64,000 nt of DNA, taken from contig CM065802.1 in NCBI GenBank assembly GCA_033398695.1, positions 149,840,096 through 149,904,095 of the forward strand, given 5' to 3'. The notes under the pieces were generated by a model. It did not search any database, was not told the DNA's origin, and worked only from the letters and a program-made list of their open reading frames with translations. Below are positions 31,916 through 43,914 of the stretch, in pieces. A program made the translations under genes and the position numbers. This DNA is from Orobanche coerulescens. Taxonomy: Eukaryota; Streptophyta; Magnoliopsida; Lamiales; Orobanchaceae. The stretch's first letter is position 1. Each line of letters opens with the position of its first letter.

Positions 31916-32063
31916 TTTTTTCCTTTTTTTTTTCTTTTCTTTTTTTTCTTTTTTTTTTACTTTTTTTTCTTTCTTTTTGGTTGTTTTTTTTCTTTTTTTT
32001 TTCCTTTTTTTCTTTTTTTCCCTTTTTTTTCCTTTTTTTTGGTTGTTTTTTTTCTTTTTTTTT
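31914..32063 (-). repeat. Polypurine low-complexity tract next to the gag start
   Basis: About 150 bp almost only T and C on + (A and G on -), with A-runs broken by G, GG or CC. It translates as poly-Lys in several frames, which is an artefact. It lies directly upstream of the gag ATG in the leader. Confidence 0.8.
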
Positions 32064-32211
32064 CCACACAACTTACAAGGTGATTTTAGGTGATTCAAAT
32101 CAAGTTTCTTCTTGAAAGAACTCAAATCCCACGATCTCCCCAAAGATTGCGAAATGACGATAAAAAAATGGAAGGATGGGAGCAAAAGATTTTGGAATAG
32201 TTTAGAATATG
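32064..32211 (-). other. Leader of the gypsy gag element, cut by the Athila-like insertion
   Basis: Ordinary-complexity leader that ends in the target duplication ATATG (32207-32211); it resumes at 41367. Confidence 0.6.
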
Positions 32212-33533
32212 TGTTGCGATATTTGTTGAACGCAAGTGTACGTTATCGTATACAAGTAATAAAGTGATGAGTGAGTATCGTTCCCACGAGGACTGAATCA
32301 CTAACTACCGATTTTTATGTATTCTAGTTTTATTCGAACAATCGAATTTTGGGTTTTGCAATTAATTACTAAAAGAATTAATAAAAGACTAGACAGTAAA
32401 AATGATCGCTTGAAGAAAGAGAATCAAATGATGAATAAGTCTAGGATTCTGAATCCACCTCGGTTTATCCGAATTTACTCTCGATTATCTGAAGTTAATA
32501 ATTTTCCCAATTTATTGAAGGCGAATATTGCTAATATATTCTACCGCCTCTCCCGAGGTCACTAGATTTTTCTAAAGGCGAATAACGCAGTCTATCCCTA
32601 GGTGAATTAGTTCGTCAATAGGCAAAAAGCATAAAATCTCCAAATTGCCACGTAGTTCCTATCAGTATATTCCTATCTCACAGAATAAAACGGTCCTCAC
32701 CAATAGTTCCTCACCAAATCTCCTCTCCCGATTCGAATTGAATGATTAAAACAATACAACTATTGGCCAGATAATTGAAAGCATTAAACACGATTGGAAA
32801 AACTCAACAAAAAGGTAATTAATTAGATAATCTCAAGCAAATCCTTCAAAACGTAGGTTTCATCAAAATCCTAGATTAGGGTTTTAGCCTGACATGCTAA
32901 TAAATGAAAATACAGAATAAATGAATGAAAGCATTAAAATCAAACGCAGATGAAGCTCGGATTCCTCCGTTCTTCGGCTTCCGCCCTCTGCTCTTGAAGT
33001 CTTCTGCTTCTCTTCCTCTTCTGCCGTCTCACCAGGATTCTTTAATTCCCCAGATCAAAGATGATTAATTAGGGTCTTAAACCCTTATTTATAGCTTTGC
33101 ACAGTCTTCAAATCGCGTCCGTGTGAGTAGGTCGAGAACTGGCTTCGAAACGGCCCAAATCCGCGCGGAGCATACAAAAACCGCCTAGTGTGCCGCGGCT
33201 CACTAAATCTGTGCCGCGGCACATTGTCTTTAGCTGGAAGCCTGGGCGCCATTTAATTCATCTGTGCTGCGGCTCACCTGGACTGTGCCGCGGCACAGAG
33301 TACAGTTTACTCTGTGCTTGCTGGTTGCCTTCCTGTGCCGCGGCCCACTTGCCTTGTGCCGCGGCTCACAGCCAAAATTTGCCGTTTTCGCCCGTTTCGC
33401 CTCGTTTTAGCTTCCGGACTCCAATCTCCTGACAATCATACAAAATTAAGGCATTAAAAACTCATTTAAGCAAATTCACTCTCCAAAGTAATACAAAATA
33501 ATGATAAATAAGCGTATAAAAATACGCCTAACA
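32212..33533 (-). repeat. 3' LTR of the - strand Athila-like element (1322 bp)
   Basis: Reads TGTTAGGCGT...CGCAACA on -. Palindromes lie at about 33188-33365, and TATAAATA at 33093-33086. Confidence 0.93.
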
Positions 33534-34809
33534 AATACCCCCAAACTTAAGCCTTTGCTTGTTCTCAAGCAAAAAGAATTAAATTCAACAAAAGAGTGTC
33601 GTGAATAATCGTGCAACTCATCGTGTTCTACCTAATCTATACTATCCTGAAATTCTCTCTGAAAAATACGAGTATCGTAATAGCGAGCTACACTCAGAAC
33701 ACTGATTCTACAAAGTAACCAAGTTCGGTCCTAATTACTCGTTCATGAATAAAATCCAGCTCAAAGATTAACAAACGTGAATCAAATCGATCGTCAATAT
33801 GAAAGGTTAAAATAAACAAGCTGGTTCGCCCCGTTCCACAGTCTAATGGCAAAATTTTCACGAGTTTCATAAAAATAATCCTCGGACAGTATTCCCCTAT
33901 ATATATATGCTCAAGAAATTAATTCGAGTTGACCACTAGGTTCGGATCTCGGGATGTTTCATCGGGACAATCCTAAGGTGGAACTTCCATTCTCATGTAT
34001 TGGGAAACTGTTTGACGTAAAAGACACTCATGGGGCACATGGATGCTTCTAGTTACTAAGTTCCCTTCTACAGCGGAGAAGCAACTCGAATATATAATTC
34101 CCGCATGTCCGAATCAAGGTCGCCGTTTTACGCGAGAGTAAACAACGGGTCACGTGAATACCCCCGGTTACTAGGCTCCCTATCATCGGCACGTGTGAAA
34201 TTTCTAAATCACTAGTCAAATCAGGGTCGTCGTTTTACGCGAGAGTAAACAACGGGTCACGTGAATACCCCCGGTTACTAGACTTCCCATCATCGAACAA
34301 AAATATCTCGACTTTTGGGAAAAACTGACCGACTCTAAACTCAATCTAAGTGCCAACACGACTAATGTAACTGGACGACTAGCTAACCGAAAAATATAAC
34401 CAAACGTATCGATGGTGATTTTAAAGCACTTATGTATCCTCTCTTTTCCGCCAAGACCTCTACAATCACGAGAAAAATTTTGGACCTAAATAACGACTTA
34501 GCAGAAACAGAAATCACTGACTACAACCCGACTAAAACTCGATCGTTTCTTCAGAGATAAAAATAGTATCGCAACATCAGTATTACACAAATAGAAGCAC
34601 GAAAAATTCACGAATAGAGTAAAATCAAGACAAGCAAGGCTATCGAAAAAAATTTAACGCAAAGTAATGAAAAGTGCAACAAAAACAGTACAACAATAAA
34701 TGTAGCGACAGAAAGTAAACCCCCCCAAACTTAGGACGTACATTGACCTCAATGGACAAAATATAATAAGCAATAGAATAAGAAGGTCAAGTACTCCCCT
34801 CTGGTCCTC
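33534..34809 (-). other. Conserved 3' non-coding region of the - strand Athila-like element
   Basis: LTR-adjacent polypurine tract at 33534-33548, ~70-bp repeats at about 34000-34298, and a second polypurine-like run after ORF2 at 34720-34733. No gene seen. Confidence 0.7.
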
Positions 34810-36184
34810 TCACGAGCTGGTGCCGGCATCATCCGGTGAAGAGGGTGGTGTGGCTGGCCGGGCGGGTGCAATAAATGGCCCGTCTGGATGCATGATATGG
34901 GCCGTCCATGCGGCAAGGTGCTCCTGATGGTAGGCGTCCCTCGCTGCCAGACGCCTCGCCTCTCGTCGGTTAGCCCGGCGGGCCTCCTCTCGCATCTCAG
35001 CTCTGACGGCAGCAATAATGCTCTCTCGCTCCATCCGCTGCTCCTCTCGCATGGCAGCCAGCATACTCTCCCTCTCTCTCCTCATCTCATCTATCTCTCC
35101 TCAGTCCTCTCTCATATCCTCTCTCTCTCTCCTCGTCTCCTCTCTCTCTCCTCATATCCTCCCTCAGCTCGTCGAACATCTCCTGCAATCTCTCTCTGTC
35201 GGGCGGCGGGCCGGCATCTGCCTGCCCCTGTGTCAGCAAAAGAGGCTCGGGGGACCCCTCGTGGGCCTCATCCAGTAGACATCCTCTCCCCCGAGCGTGC
35301 GCCGGCGCTCCTCCCCACTGGTCAAAATGTGAGATGATGCGGTGGTCGATCGGGGCCTGGGGAGCAAGCATCGGCTCGTCGTCTGACCACGTCAGCCCCG
35401 ACTGCCGGCACAAAGCGCAGATGAGAGAGGGGTGCTTCAACCCCATCTTGGCCCCTCCCTGAATGCACTGAAATATAGATCGGACCAAAAGAGGGGCCAC
35501 ATCGAAACGCAGCCCGGATGTGATAGCATATAGTGTCCGGGCGCAGGAGAGAAAGACACTGCGGATCTGAGATGTGGGGTCTATACGGGCGCAAATAAAA
35601 TATAGCCAGGCACGCCCGAGCCGACTGAGGCGCGAGCTCTTGAAATGGAAAGTGGAAGAACCCGGTGCGCGCTGCTCCCAATCGGAGTCGAGCTGCGCAA
35701 TAGTCTCAAGGAGAGCCTCCTTCGTGAGGCTAGTCATAACTCGGTCATAGGCCGACTCATCTACCACCGGAAGCCCAAACAACCTCCGAATAGCAGCTGT
35801 GGAAAAATCAACTGTAATACCTCGGACATCGACCTGAGTCCGAGTGTCTGAGTGCTGCAACATCTGGCCTGCCCGAATATGCTTCAATAACGCGCTGGCG
35901 TAGAACTCCTGCACTATCGATATCACTGCTGGCTCGGGAGGTGCAGCAAATCGGGCCCACCCCATCTCATCTATCATCATAAGCAATTCCCCGTCTTGGG
36001 GGGCTGGAGTAAGTCCCCTCTCCGGGATAAGAGGCCGCGGCCGAATCATCTCATTGAAGATTTTGTGGATCTCAGGGTCAGAAAACTGGTGCCCCTCCGA
36101 CTCGGCGCGACTACGAGAGGTTTCCCCTCGAGTGAGGGATGACTGAGTCCTGGCCCTCTTGTTCAGCTTCTTAGTCCTAGCCAT
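34810..36184 (-). pseudogene. ORF2: PF20167-like protein with coiled coil, best-preserved copy
   Basis: ATG at 36184 (MARTKKLNKRARTQ), eight bases after a 3' splice site. About 360 codons are open to near 35100, covering the whole PF20167-like globular domain (VISIVQEFYASALL to LICALCRQSGLTW) and the linker. One frameshift in a GA-rich run near 35100-35150 moves to the frame that ends at 34810, which holds the Arg/Glu coiled coil (MRRERESMLAAMREEQRMER). Total about 458 codons. No signal peptide or transmembrane segment, so a classical envelope role is unlikely. A DNA- or RNA-binding role is possible from the basic ends but not shown. Confidence 0.78.
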
Positions 36185-36192
36185 AGTGATTC

Positions 36193-36723
36193 CTGAAAAA
36201 AATTTAAACACCTAAGGTTACTTACTCAAACAATAACGAGAATAATCATCACTCGGCTAAGGATATCCGGCCGTAAATCAGAAATTTTTACGAGATAGCA
36301 CAACCGTGAGAGAAAAATGAAATTGAACCATAACGTTTAAACTAGACGTACGAGTTGGGGTTGCTGTAATTCCAGAACGAATACGTTGCACAAAGATTCA
36401 AAATATTGCCTTAACAAAGAAAATTTTTCATTTAGACATTTCATCGAACACCTTAAGGGCAAGAGTTTACTTGAAGAACAAACATGGCAATAGCTCGATT
36501 CAATCCCCAAGAACAACAACACGCATCATTCACCATCAAAACTACACACTCAATTCATTCATATTCCAAAATAACCATGAAAATTCGATCAAAAACCATC
36601 ATGTTATCCACTAAACCATTATAGAACTTTTGAAGGAAAATAAACATATTCAATCCTCAAATGCATAAAACAACGTCAAATTTAAATTCATAGAACAAGT
36701 AGAGAATAGAGACTTGAACATAC
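36193..36723 (-). other. Intron in the ORF2 5' UTR (531 bp)
   Basis: On -, donor AAGCAAG|GTATGT at 36723 and acceptor TTTTTTTCAG at 36193, eight bases before the ATG. The tandem copies at 2998/2999 and 10271/10272 have AAGCAAG joined directly to GAACTCGCTATGG, as if this intron had been spliced out. Confidence 0.75.
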
Positions 36724-36862
36724 CTTGCTTGGTTTGTGAAAAGTGCAAGAAAAATCGCAAGAAGAAAACGCGAAGAAGAAGAGAGCTTCTCGGCCGATCG
36801 CACGCACAAGGGAGAGGGAAAGAAGAAAGGAAGCGTACCCGGAATGGCCGGCCGAATTCGGG

Positions 36863-36870
36863 TTATAAAG
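36863..36870 (-). promoter_or_regulatory. TATA box of the ORF2 internal promoter
   Basis: CTTTATAACC on -, directly downstream of the palindrome array (36901-37116) and about 140 bp upstream of the intron donor. Confidence 0.55.
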
Positions 36871-36900
36871 TACCTGGGGCCTTCAAATTCCGCATGGTGT

Positions 36901-37116
36901 GCCGCGGCACAGCTCAAGTGAGCCGCGGCACCGCGTACAGTCCCTTTTAACTGCTCGTTCGTTTTGTTGTTGGCCGCGGCTCAGCTCTCGTGTGCCGCGG
37001 CGCAGGGCTTAGGTGTGCCGCGGCTCAGTATTGTTGTGCCGCGGCACAGGGTACAGTGGGTTTAGCTCTCCCTTTCGATTTTTGTGTGCCGCGGCTCATA
37101 ATACTTGTGCCGCGGC
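36901..37116. promoter_or_regulatory. Internal GCCGCGGC array of the - strand Athila-like element
   Basis: Eight exact GCCGCGGC motifs at 36901, 36922, 36973, 36994, 37017, 37038, 37088 and 37109: steps 21, 51, 21, 23, 21, 50, 21. Confidence 0.88.
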
Positions 37117-37273
37117 TCAAGCACAATTTTCTCCCCTGGGACTTTGCTGCACAGAATGTTGACAAGAACACGTTAAAAGCGAGAGGTAGAAGCAAATTAA
37201 AGCACAAAATGATGAAAAATAAAAATCAAGAATGCAAGAAAAATATAGAAACGCAAAAATCTACAACTACGAA

Positions 37274-37291
37274 CTCGGGTTGCCTCCCAAG
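37274..37291 (-). other. Post-gag hairpin, - strand element
   Basis: Same AGGCAA loop; one stem C is T here, giving T-G pairing instead of C-G. Confidence 0.5.
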
Positions 37292-37324
37292 AAGCGCTAA
37301 GTTTATAGTCTTCAGCCGGACCTA

Positions 37325-39944
37325 TTAATAAAAATCAGTTCGCTTTCGCAAACTCCATTTGATCTCCGCCCTGTTCATCGAACCGTTAATATGGTTTTTA
37401 AAATTATGACCATCGGTCGTTAACGATTTGAATTTCGGTTCAGACATTGAATGTTGTTTGCGGAAAGATTTTGACGAGAATAACTTCCCGAAACACCCGT
37501 TTTTCTCATGACTAGATGTCCGCTGGGCTTCCGCCTTATTCCCCTCTTTCACGAACGCACTTAAGACTGCAGTGGACTTTTCCGAGTGTGGCTGATCAGA
37601 TGGCCATGATTGCATGTTCACATGCTCGAGAAATGCTACTCGTTCTACATCTTTCTTAAAAGTTGGACCATCTGACACGGAATCTGAATTTTTCGACCGA
37701 CGATGTCTTTGGTGTTTCTCTTTTGCAACGACCTCCACACTTTCACTTTGTGAGCTTTTATCAACACCTCCCGGCCATGAAAATGATTTGAATACTTGGA
37801 ACGTAACATGCTTGTCTTGGACCCGCAGAGTTAATTCTCCTTTTTCCACGTCTATAAGAGTTCTGCCGGTCGCAAAAAATGGTCGTCCCAAGATAATCGG
37901 GATATCTTTGTCTTCCTCCATGTCGAGAACAATAAAATCCGCTGGGAAGATAAATTTATCCACTTTTACTAGCACATCCTCAATCACTCCCCTGGGATAC
38001 TTAATGGATCGATCCGTTAATTGCAAGGAGACCGTCGTCGGCTTTGCTTCTCCAATTCCCAGCTTCTTAAAAATCGATAGAGGCATGAGGTTAATACTAG
38101 CACCAAGATCGCACAATGCCTTATTAAAAGAAAGATTCCCCATAGTGCACGGTATGTTGAAACTTCCCGGATCTTTCAATTTTGGTGGAAGCTTCTTTTG
38201 AAGAATCGCGCTGCATTCCTCCGTCAAGGCGACAGTTTCAAACTCCTCGAGTTTTCTTTTCTTTGACAATATCTCTTTCATGAATTTAACGTAGCTCGGC
38301 ATTTGTTCCAACGCGTCGGCAAATGGAATGTTAATATGAAGCTTTTTGAACACGTCAAGGAACTTAGAGAATTGTTTGTCCGCCTTTTTCTGCTGGAATC
38401 TTTGCGGAAACGGGACGGGTGGCACATATGCCTTCGGGTTATCCGGAAACGTTATCGAAGGTCTCCAATCTTGTGACTCCTCTATCGCTAAATTATTCTT
38501 CTCCTCAATTTCACTCCTCTTTTCACACCTCTCGGGCTGGTCACATACCTCCTTCCCGCTTCTCAAACTGATCGCATTTAGACTTTCTCTAGGATTTGTC
38601 TCAGTCGTGCTTGGCAATGCTCCCTCCGGGCGGGCTGTCAACACATTAGCAATTTGGCCCAGCTGGACTTCCAAGTTGCGAATGGAAGCGGAATGATTCT
38701 GCAATGTTGCTTCAGTACGAGTCATGAATTGACTCGTATTCGCTGCCAATTTCGCGATTGCTTCCTCGAGAGAAACTTTTGGAGCGGGAGGGGGCTGTTG
38801 TTGGTTCTGAGCGAAGGGGGGCTGGTTTGAGTTCTGTCCGTTTCTCCACGAAAAGTTGGGATGATTACGCCACCCCGGATTATACGTGTTGGAGTACGGA
38901 TTATTTTGCCGGTTTCCGTTTCCTACAAACTGAGCTTGTTCAATTTGGGGCTGCTCGAATGGATTTCCGACTTGACACTCCGTGCTAGGGTGGGATCTAT
39001 TACACCAATTGCAAGTCTCAATAGTAATGGGGGAAGGAGAATGCGAAAATGCTTGAAGCTGCTGAGTCAAGACGGCGACTTGAGCTGACAATGTGGATAT
39101 CGGGTCATTACTCGAAATTTCCAAAACTCGCTTCGGCGTTACTCTTTCATATGGCCATTGATATGCATTTGCGGCCATAGCTTCCAACAACGAATGCGCC
39201 TCGGCCATAATCTTTCCCATCAAAGCCCCACCGGCGGCTGCATCCACGAGAGTGCGTGTAGAGGCACTCAATCCATTGTAAAACGTCTGAATTTGAAGCC
39301 AGTCTGGAAGGCCATGATGTGGGCATCTTCGTAATAAAATCTTTGTATCGCTTCCACGCCTCGTGGAGCGATTCCATATCATACTGACCAAAGGTGGTGA
39401 TCTCGTTTCTCAATCTCGCCGTCTTAGAAGGTGGGAAGAATTTAGCAAGGAAGGCTTGCGCTAACTCTGCTCATGTAGTGATCGACCCCGGCGGTAAGGA
39501 ATTTAGCCAAAATTTCGCTTTATCCCTCAAAGAGAACTGGAAAAGCCGTAATCGGATAGCATCGTCGGTGACAACATTGTTCTTGAACGTGTCACAAATC
39601 TCAAGAAAAGAAGCAATATGAGCGTTTGGGTCGTCATTCGGCAATCCACAGAATTGGCTCGCCTGCACCATCTGAATGATCACAGGCTTGATCTCGAAAT
39701 TGTTCGCCTGGATAGTGGGACACCAAATCCCCGAAAAATTAGCATTAATCTGCGGCATGGCATAGTCTCGAAGTGCCATTTCCGGTTGAGCTTGCTGCAC
39801 AATATTATTTCCTCCTTGAATTTCGAAATTCTCGGCCATGTTCACCGTCGTCTGTAACTCTCGTTTCTCCTTCTTCTTTCTCCTAAGAGTGCGCTCGAGT
39901 TCGGTATTCAAAGGTAGTAGGCCTTTGTCACCGAGTTTTCTCAT
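37325..39944 (-). pseudogene. Gag-aspartic protease polyprotein, - strand Athila-like element
   Basis: ATG at 39944 (MRKLGDKGLLPLNTELERTLRR). Capsid, CX2CX3HX4C knuckle (CNWCNRSHPSTEC), Gln/Pro linker, DLG protease (CDLGASINLMP, ILGRPFFATGRTLID) and a basic tail. Breaks: a Trp-to-stop change at about 39471 and one extra base near 39335. The last 680 codons are open, with a shifted C terminus ending at 37325. This is the longest undamaged Gag-protease stretch of the window. Confidence 0.9.
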
Positions 39945-40070
39945 GCACTACGCGAAAGATCCTGAAAGGAAAAATAAATAAATAAATAAAATTAAATACA
40001 CAAAAATAATAAAATAAAAACGTTCAAACTAAGACTAGAAATACTGAAATCGATATTAGAAAAATTTCAG

Positions 40071-40088
40071 TCCCCGGCAACGGCGCCT
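40071..40088 (-). other. Primer binding site for tRNA-Asp, - strand element
   Basis: Matches the tRNA-Asp site in 17 of 18 bases (first base A instead of T on the - strand). Confidence 0.85.
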
Positions 40089-40094
40089 AAAACT

Positions 40095-41366
40095 TGTTGC
40101 GATATTTGTTGAACGCAAGTGTACGTTATCGTATACAAGTAATAAAGTGACGAGTGAGTATCGTTCCCACGAGGACTGAATCACTAACTACCGATTTTTA
40201 TGTATTCTAGTTTTATTCGAACAATCGAATTTTGGGTTTTGCAATTAATTACTAAAAGAATTAATAAAAGACTAGATAGTAAAAATGATCGCTTGAAGAA
40301 ACAGAATCAAATGATGAATAAGTCTAGGATTCTGAATCCACCTCGGTTTATCCGAATTTACTCTCGATTATCTGAAGTTAATAATTTTTCCAATTTATTG
40401 AAGGCGAATATTGCTAATATATTCTACCGCCTCTCCCGAGGTCACTAGATTTTTCTAAAGGCGAATAACGGAATCTATCCCTAGGTGAATTAGTTCGTCA
40501 ATAGGCAAAAAGCATAAAATCTCCAAATTGCCACGTAGTTCCTATGAGTATATTCCTATCTCACAGAATAAAACGGTCCTCACCAATAGTTCCTCACCAA
40601 TTCTTCTCTCCCGATTCCAATTGAATGATTAAAACAATACAACTATTGGCCAGATAATTGAAAGCATTAAACACGATTGGGAAAACTCAACAAAAAGGTA
40701 ATTAATTAGATAATCTCAAGCAAATCCTTCAAAACGTAGGTTTCATAAAAATCCTAGATTAGGGTTTTAGCCTGACATGCTAATAAATGAAAATACAGAA
40801 TAAATGAATGAAAGCATTAAAATCAAATGCAGATGAAGCTCGGATTCCTCCGTTCTTCGGCTTCCGCCCTCTGCTCTTGAAGTCTTCTGCTTCTCTTCCT
40901 CTTCTGCCGTCTCACCAAGATTCTTTAATTCCCCAGATCAAAGATGATTAATTAGGGTCTTAAACCCTTATTTTTAGCTTTGCACAGTCTCCAAATCGCG
41001 TCCGTGTGAGTAGGTCGAGAACTGGCTTCGAAACGGCCCAAATCCGCGCGGAGCATACAAAAACCGCCTAGTGTGCCGCAGCTCACTAAATCTGTGCCGC
41101 GGCACATTGTCTTTAGCTGGAAGCCTGGGCGCCATTTAATTCATCTGTGCCGCGGCCCACTTGCCTTGTGCCGCGGCCCACTTGCCTTGTGCCGCGGCTC
41201 ACAGCCAAAATTTGTCGTTTTCGCCTGTTTCGCCTCGTTTTAGCTTCCGGACTCCAATCTCCTGACAATCATACAAAATTAAGGCATTAAAAACTCATTT
41301 AAGCAAATTCACTCTCCAAAGTAATACAAAATAATGATAAATAAGCGTATAAAAATACGCCTAACA
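40095..41366 (-). repeat. 5' LTR of the - strand Athila-like element (1272 bp)
   Basis: About 50 bp shorter than the partner LTR. The whole difference is in the palindrome array (41072-41205), where a unit is duplicated and others are missing. The TATA box is damaged (TAAAAATA). Confidence 0.92.
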
Positions 41367-41371
41367 ATATG

Positions 41372-42539
41372 AACGAAAAGTATGATAATTGTTTGATAAG
41401 ATTGATCAAAATTCGTTCTTCTCTTCTTCCTTTTTGATGTTTATTTTTAGTAATGAAATGAATGGATGGATATATGATATTCAATCCGCAAGCTTAAAAT
41501 CACCAGACGCCCGAAGGCTAAGGAACAAGTTCTTCCCCTGGCCTCGGCTTGAAGAGTTATCAAAAACAATCAAAACCTTCACCACTTATATTTTTTTTTT
41601 GTGAAGAAGATGGAAGATTTAGAAGATGAAGGAAATGATAGGATGGTATGATAGGAAGATTATGGTAATGAAGGAAAATAGATGATACCACTTAGTTTTG
41701 GAATAACCGAGCTCCAAAGCCAACTGATGCGACCCCCACACGACACGCTATGGTAACCGACACCGCTAGATGAATTCGTTCCCAGGATGTTTCCAAAATA
41801 AGCAAAACGGGGCTTTACTTCCAAACCTTTACGTGACACGCCGTAGAAACTCGGAAAGGGTGGAATATAAATACTAACAAGATTGCACTTGATAAGTATA
41901 TAAATCACATAAGGGATGTTTTGGAGACACACTCAACAAAACAAGAAAGCACTCACAAAGGTTTGTTAATGCAAACACTCTCAAATTTCATAAAATCTTT
42001 GGTGTGCCTTACAATGAAACTTCAAGGCTATTTATAGCCAAAATCTTACACCTAACTCTAGTGTGAACAAGGAAACAACTAAGAAACCTACAAAATAGAA
42101 AAATCAACATTCAAAGATCCTAAAATCTGATACAAAGTCAGTCAACACATGTTTAGGGGACAAGGTATCAAAGACCAAGACTTAAGGTGTGAAAACAAGG
42201 ACAACAAGTCACCATAAATCCGATGTTGTCGGTTTTGTCATTTCTGGGATCCAATGTGTCTGAATTTGGCCCTATGGTCTGTATAATATTTGTAACTCTC
42301 TTTCTTATCTTTCCATAGGTACCTGGATCACCTGAATTGGATTTTGGACGAGTAAGTTATGGCCTAAGTACGAGACTACTGTGTGTCAGCCTTACGCGCG
42401 GGAATTTGCATCCTTGTTTATTTGTTCGTCTTTTCCGATCATCTTCGACTTTAATATGACATGACTCGATTATATACAACTCAAAATATAACAAATACAA
42501 CTTAATAAATACAACTCAAATTAAAATACACCAAGATAA
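41372..42539 (-). other. Leader and LTR remnant of a gypsy element, - strand
   Basis: Continues the leader of the gag at 31099-31915. A TGGTATCA word on - (about 41690-41683) resembles the start of a tRNA-Met primer site, but only eight bases match. A - strand TATAAATA (42036-42029, in GGCTATAAATAGCC) suggests LTR promoter sequence. I could not fix the LTR ends. No gene seen. Confidence 0.4.
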
Positions 42540-43229
42540 AATAAACGAAAAACTTATTGTACAACAACTTCGATACTACTCACGAATTTGTTGTCTTTGA
42601 TAATATAGTTATTTTTAAACATATCAATGATGAGTGTCGATAAATTATTTTTGAACTTCTTTGACCGAGACCTCGTTATTAATCTAGTCGGTATGCTCAA
42701 GTCCTCATTCGGGTTCTTCATAATATCTCGATTCACATCAGCTCCCCGGCTAGGGCACACTTTAGCGTCTCAACTCGGGAGCTCAACTGATATTGATATG
42801 ATGGAGACTCCTGATGGTGGCCTCTTGTCTCTTAGTGTAAGTGTCATGCAGATGCAGCGCCAGCTCCAGACCCCGCCACTCCTCACATCGGGACTCAAGT
42901 GCCTGAAATGCCTCCTGCCGCTATCCACAGTACGCGCTTGCATCCTGTCTGGCTATAATAAGCTCTCCCTTCATGGCCTGGATCTGCTTCTCAAGGGTCT
43001 CGATCCGGTCCTTGTCCTTCAGTTTATCCAGAAACTGATCTAGCCAACTTTCTCGCCAATAAGTAGCCTGCTTTTCAAAGAGTTTGACTTTTTCTATCAT
43101 AAGCATAAGCTCTACGATCATCTCTATCTCGAAAACCAAGGTTTGGGTCAGTAAGTCGTAATTGAATGAGTTGAAATTAGCCATTACTTTTTTAAACGAA
43201 TAGTATATCAACTCAATTAAAGTTGACAA
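42540..43229 (-). pseudogene. Fragment of a gag-like coiled-coil protein
   Basis: On -, 43229-42921 encodes a helical, Lys/Glu-rich region (MIVELMLMIEKVKLFEKQ, LDKLKDKDRIETLEKQIQAM). After a shift, 42760-42554 encodes LITRSRSKKFKNNLSTLI, a basic motif of the kind seen near gypsy Gag C termini. Position, downstream of a TGGTATCAGATC primer-like site, suggests a retroelement gag. Family not recognised with certainty. Confidence 0.4.
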
Positions 43230-43448
43230 TACTAAATGCCGACGCTTATTCTGAATGAATAGCGGACATATTGGATTATATTCTAGTAGACGATCTGATT
43301 TAGATCTTAAGTTAGGTTCTAGAGATTCCTATCTATAATGGTATCATTGTCCAATAATGTTCACTTTGCCCTAGGTGGGAATTCCAACTAAGCCCGAAGA
43401 ATCTTATCCTAGAAAAGCTCGATGTAAATGTCCTTCTTACAAAGCGAG

Positions 43449-43460
43449 ATCTGATACCAC
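43449..43460 (-). other. Primer binding site remnant, tRNA-Met type
   Basis: TGGTATCAGATC on -, four bases from an LTR-like end that reads ...GGTCATGACA on - (plus 43464 on). Confidence 0.5.
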
Positions 43461-43463
43461 TCC

Positions 43464-43875
43464 TGTCATGACCTCACACCAGGGTTGGATGAGAATGCCA
43501 CAGCCAACATAATAAATAACATTTGTGATACTAAATTCCGGTAAAGCATAGATGTGCCAGATCTTAGCCTAGTGATCTAACACTGGTTATTTGATACCAA
43601 AGAAATATTCATGAGTACAGCGGAATTATTACATCAAAGTATAAAAAGTTACATCAGAAATAAGAGTACAATTTTGGCACATGGATAAAAAAATGCTAAA
43701 TACAGCTCCACAAATCCTATGTCCTGTTGGCAATACTCGAGGTCAGACTTCACTTCTCGTCAGCATCTGCCTATTCTTCCTCTTTGTTCTTTCCATCTAG
43801 TGGGGTTATAGAAAATCAAAGTGGGGTGAGAGTAATGGATTCTCAATGAGTTTGGGCTTAGGTATTTTACATGTT

Positions 43876-43914
<39 letters not shown>

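Larger units (their letters stand above)
32212..41366 (-). mobile_element. Complete non-autonomous Athila-like element on the - strand
   Basis: LTRs 32212-33533 (3') and 40095-41366 (5'), primer site 40071-40088, gag-protease, hairpin, palindrome array, intron, ORF2, 3' non-coding region, and the target duplication ATATG at 32207-32211 and 41367-41371. No reverse transcriptase or integrase. LTRs are nearly identical outside the array, so it is a young insertion. Confidence 0.95.

Noticed and set aside
31914..32185. Lysine-rich protein on the - strand upstream of gag
   Set aside because: It is the translation of a polypurine tract in several frames; the gag start is at 31915.
34810..36184. 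Envelope protein interpretation of ORF2
   Set aside because: It occupies the env-like slot, but no signal peptide, transmembrane segment or glycosylation-rich ectodomain is visible; the ends are basic and the C terminus is a coiled coil.
41690..42539. Precise LTR ends for the gypsy element carrying the gag at 31099
   Set aside because: The primer-like TGGTATCA matches only eight bases, and no TG...CA pair with a supporting second copy is present in the window.
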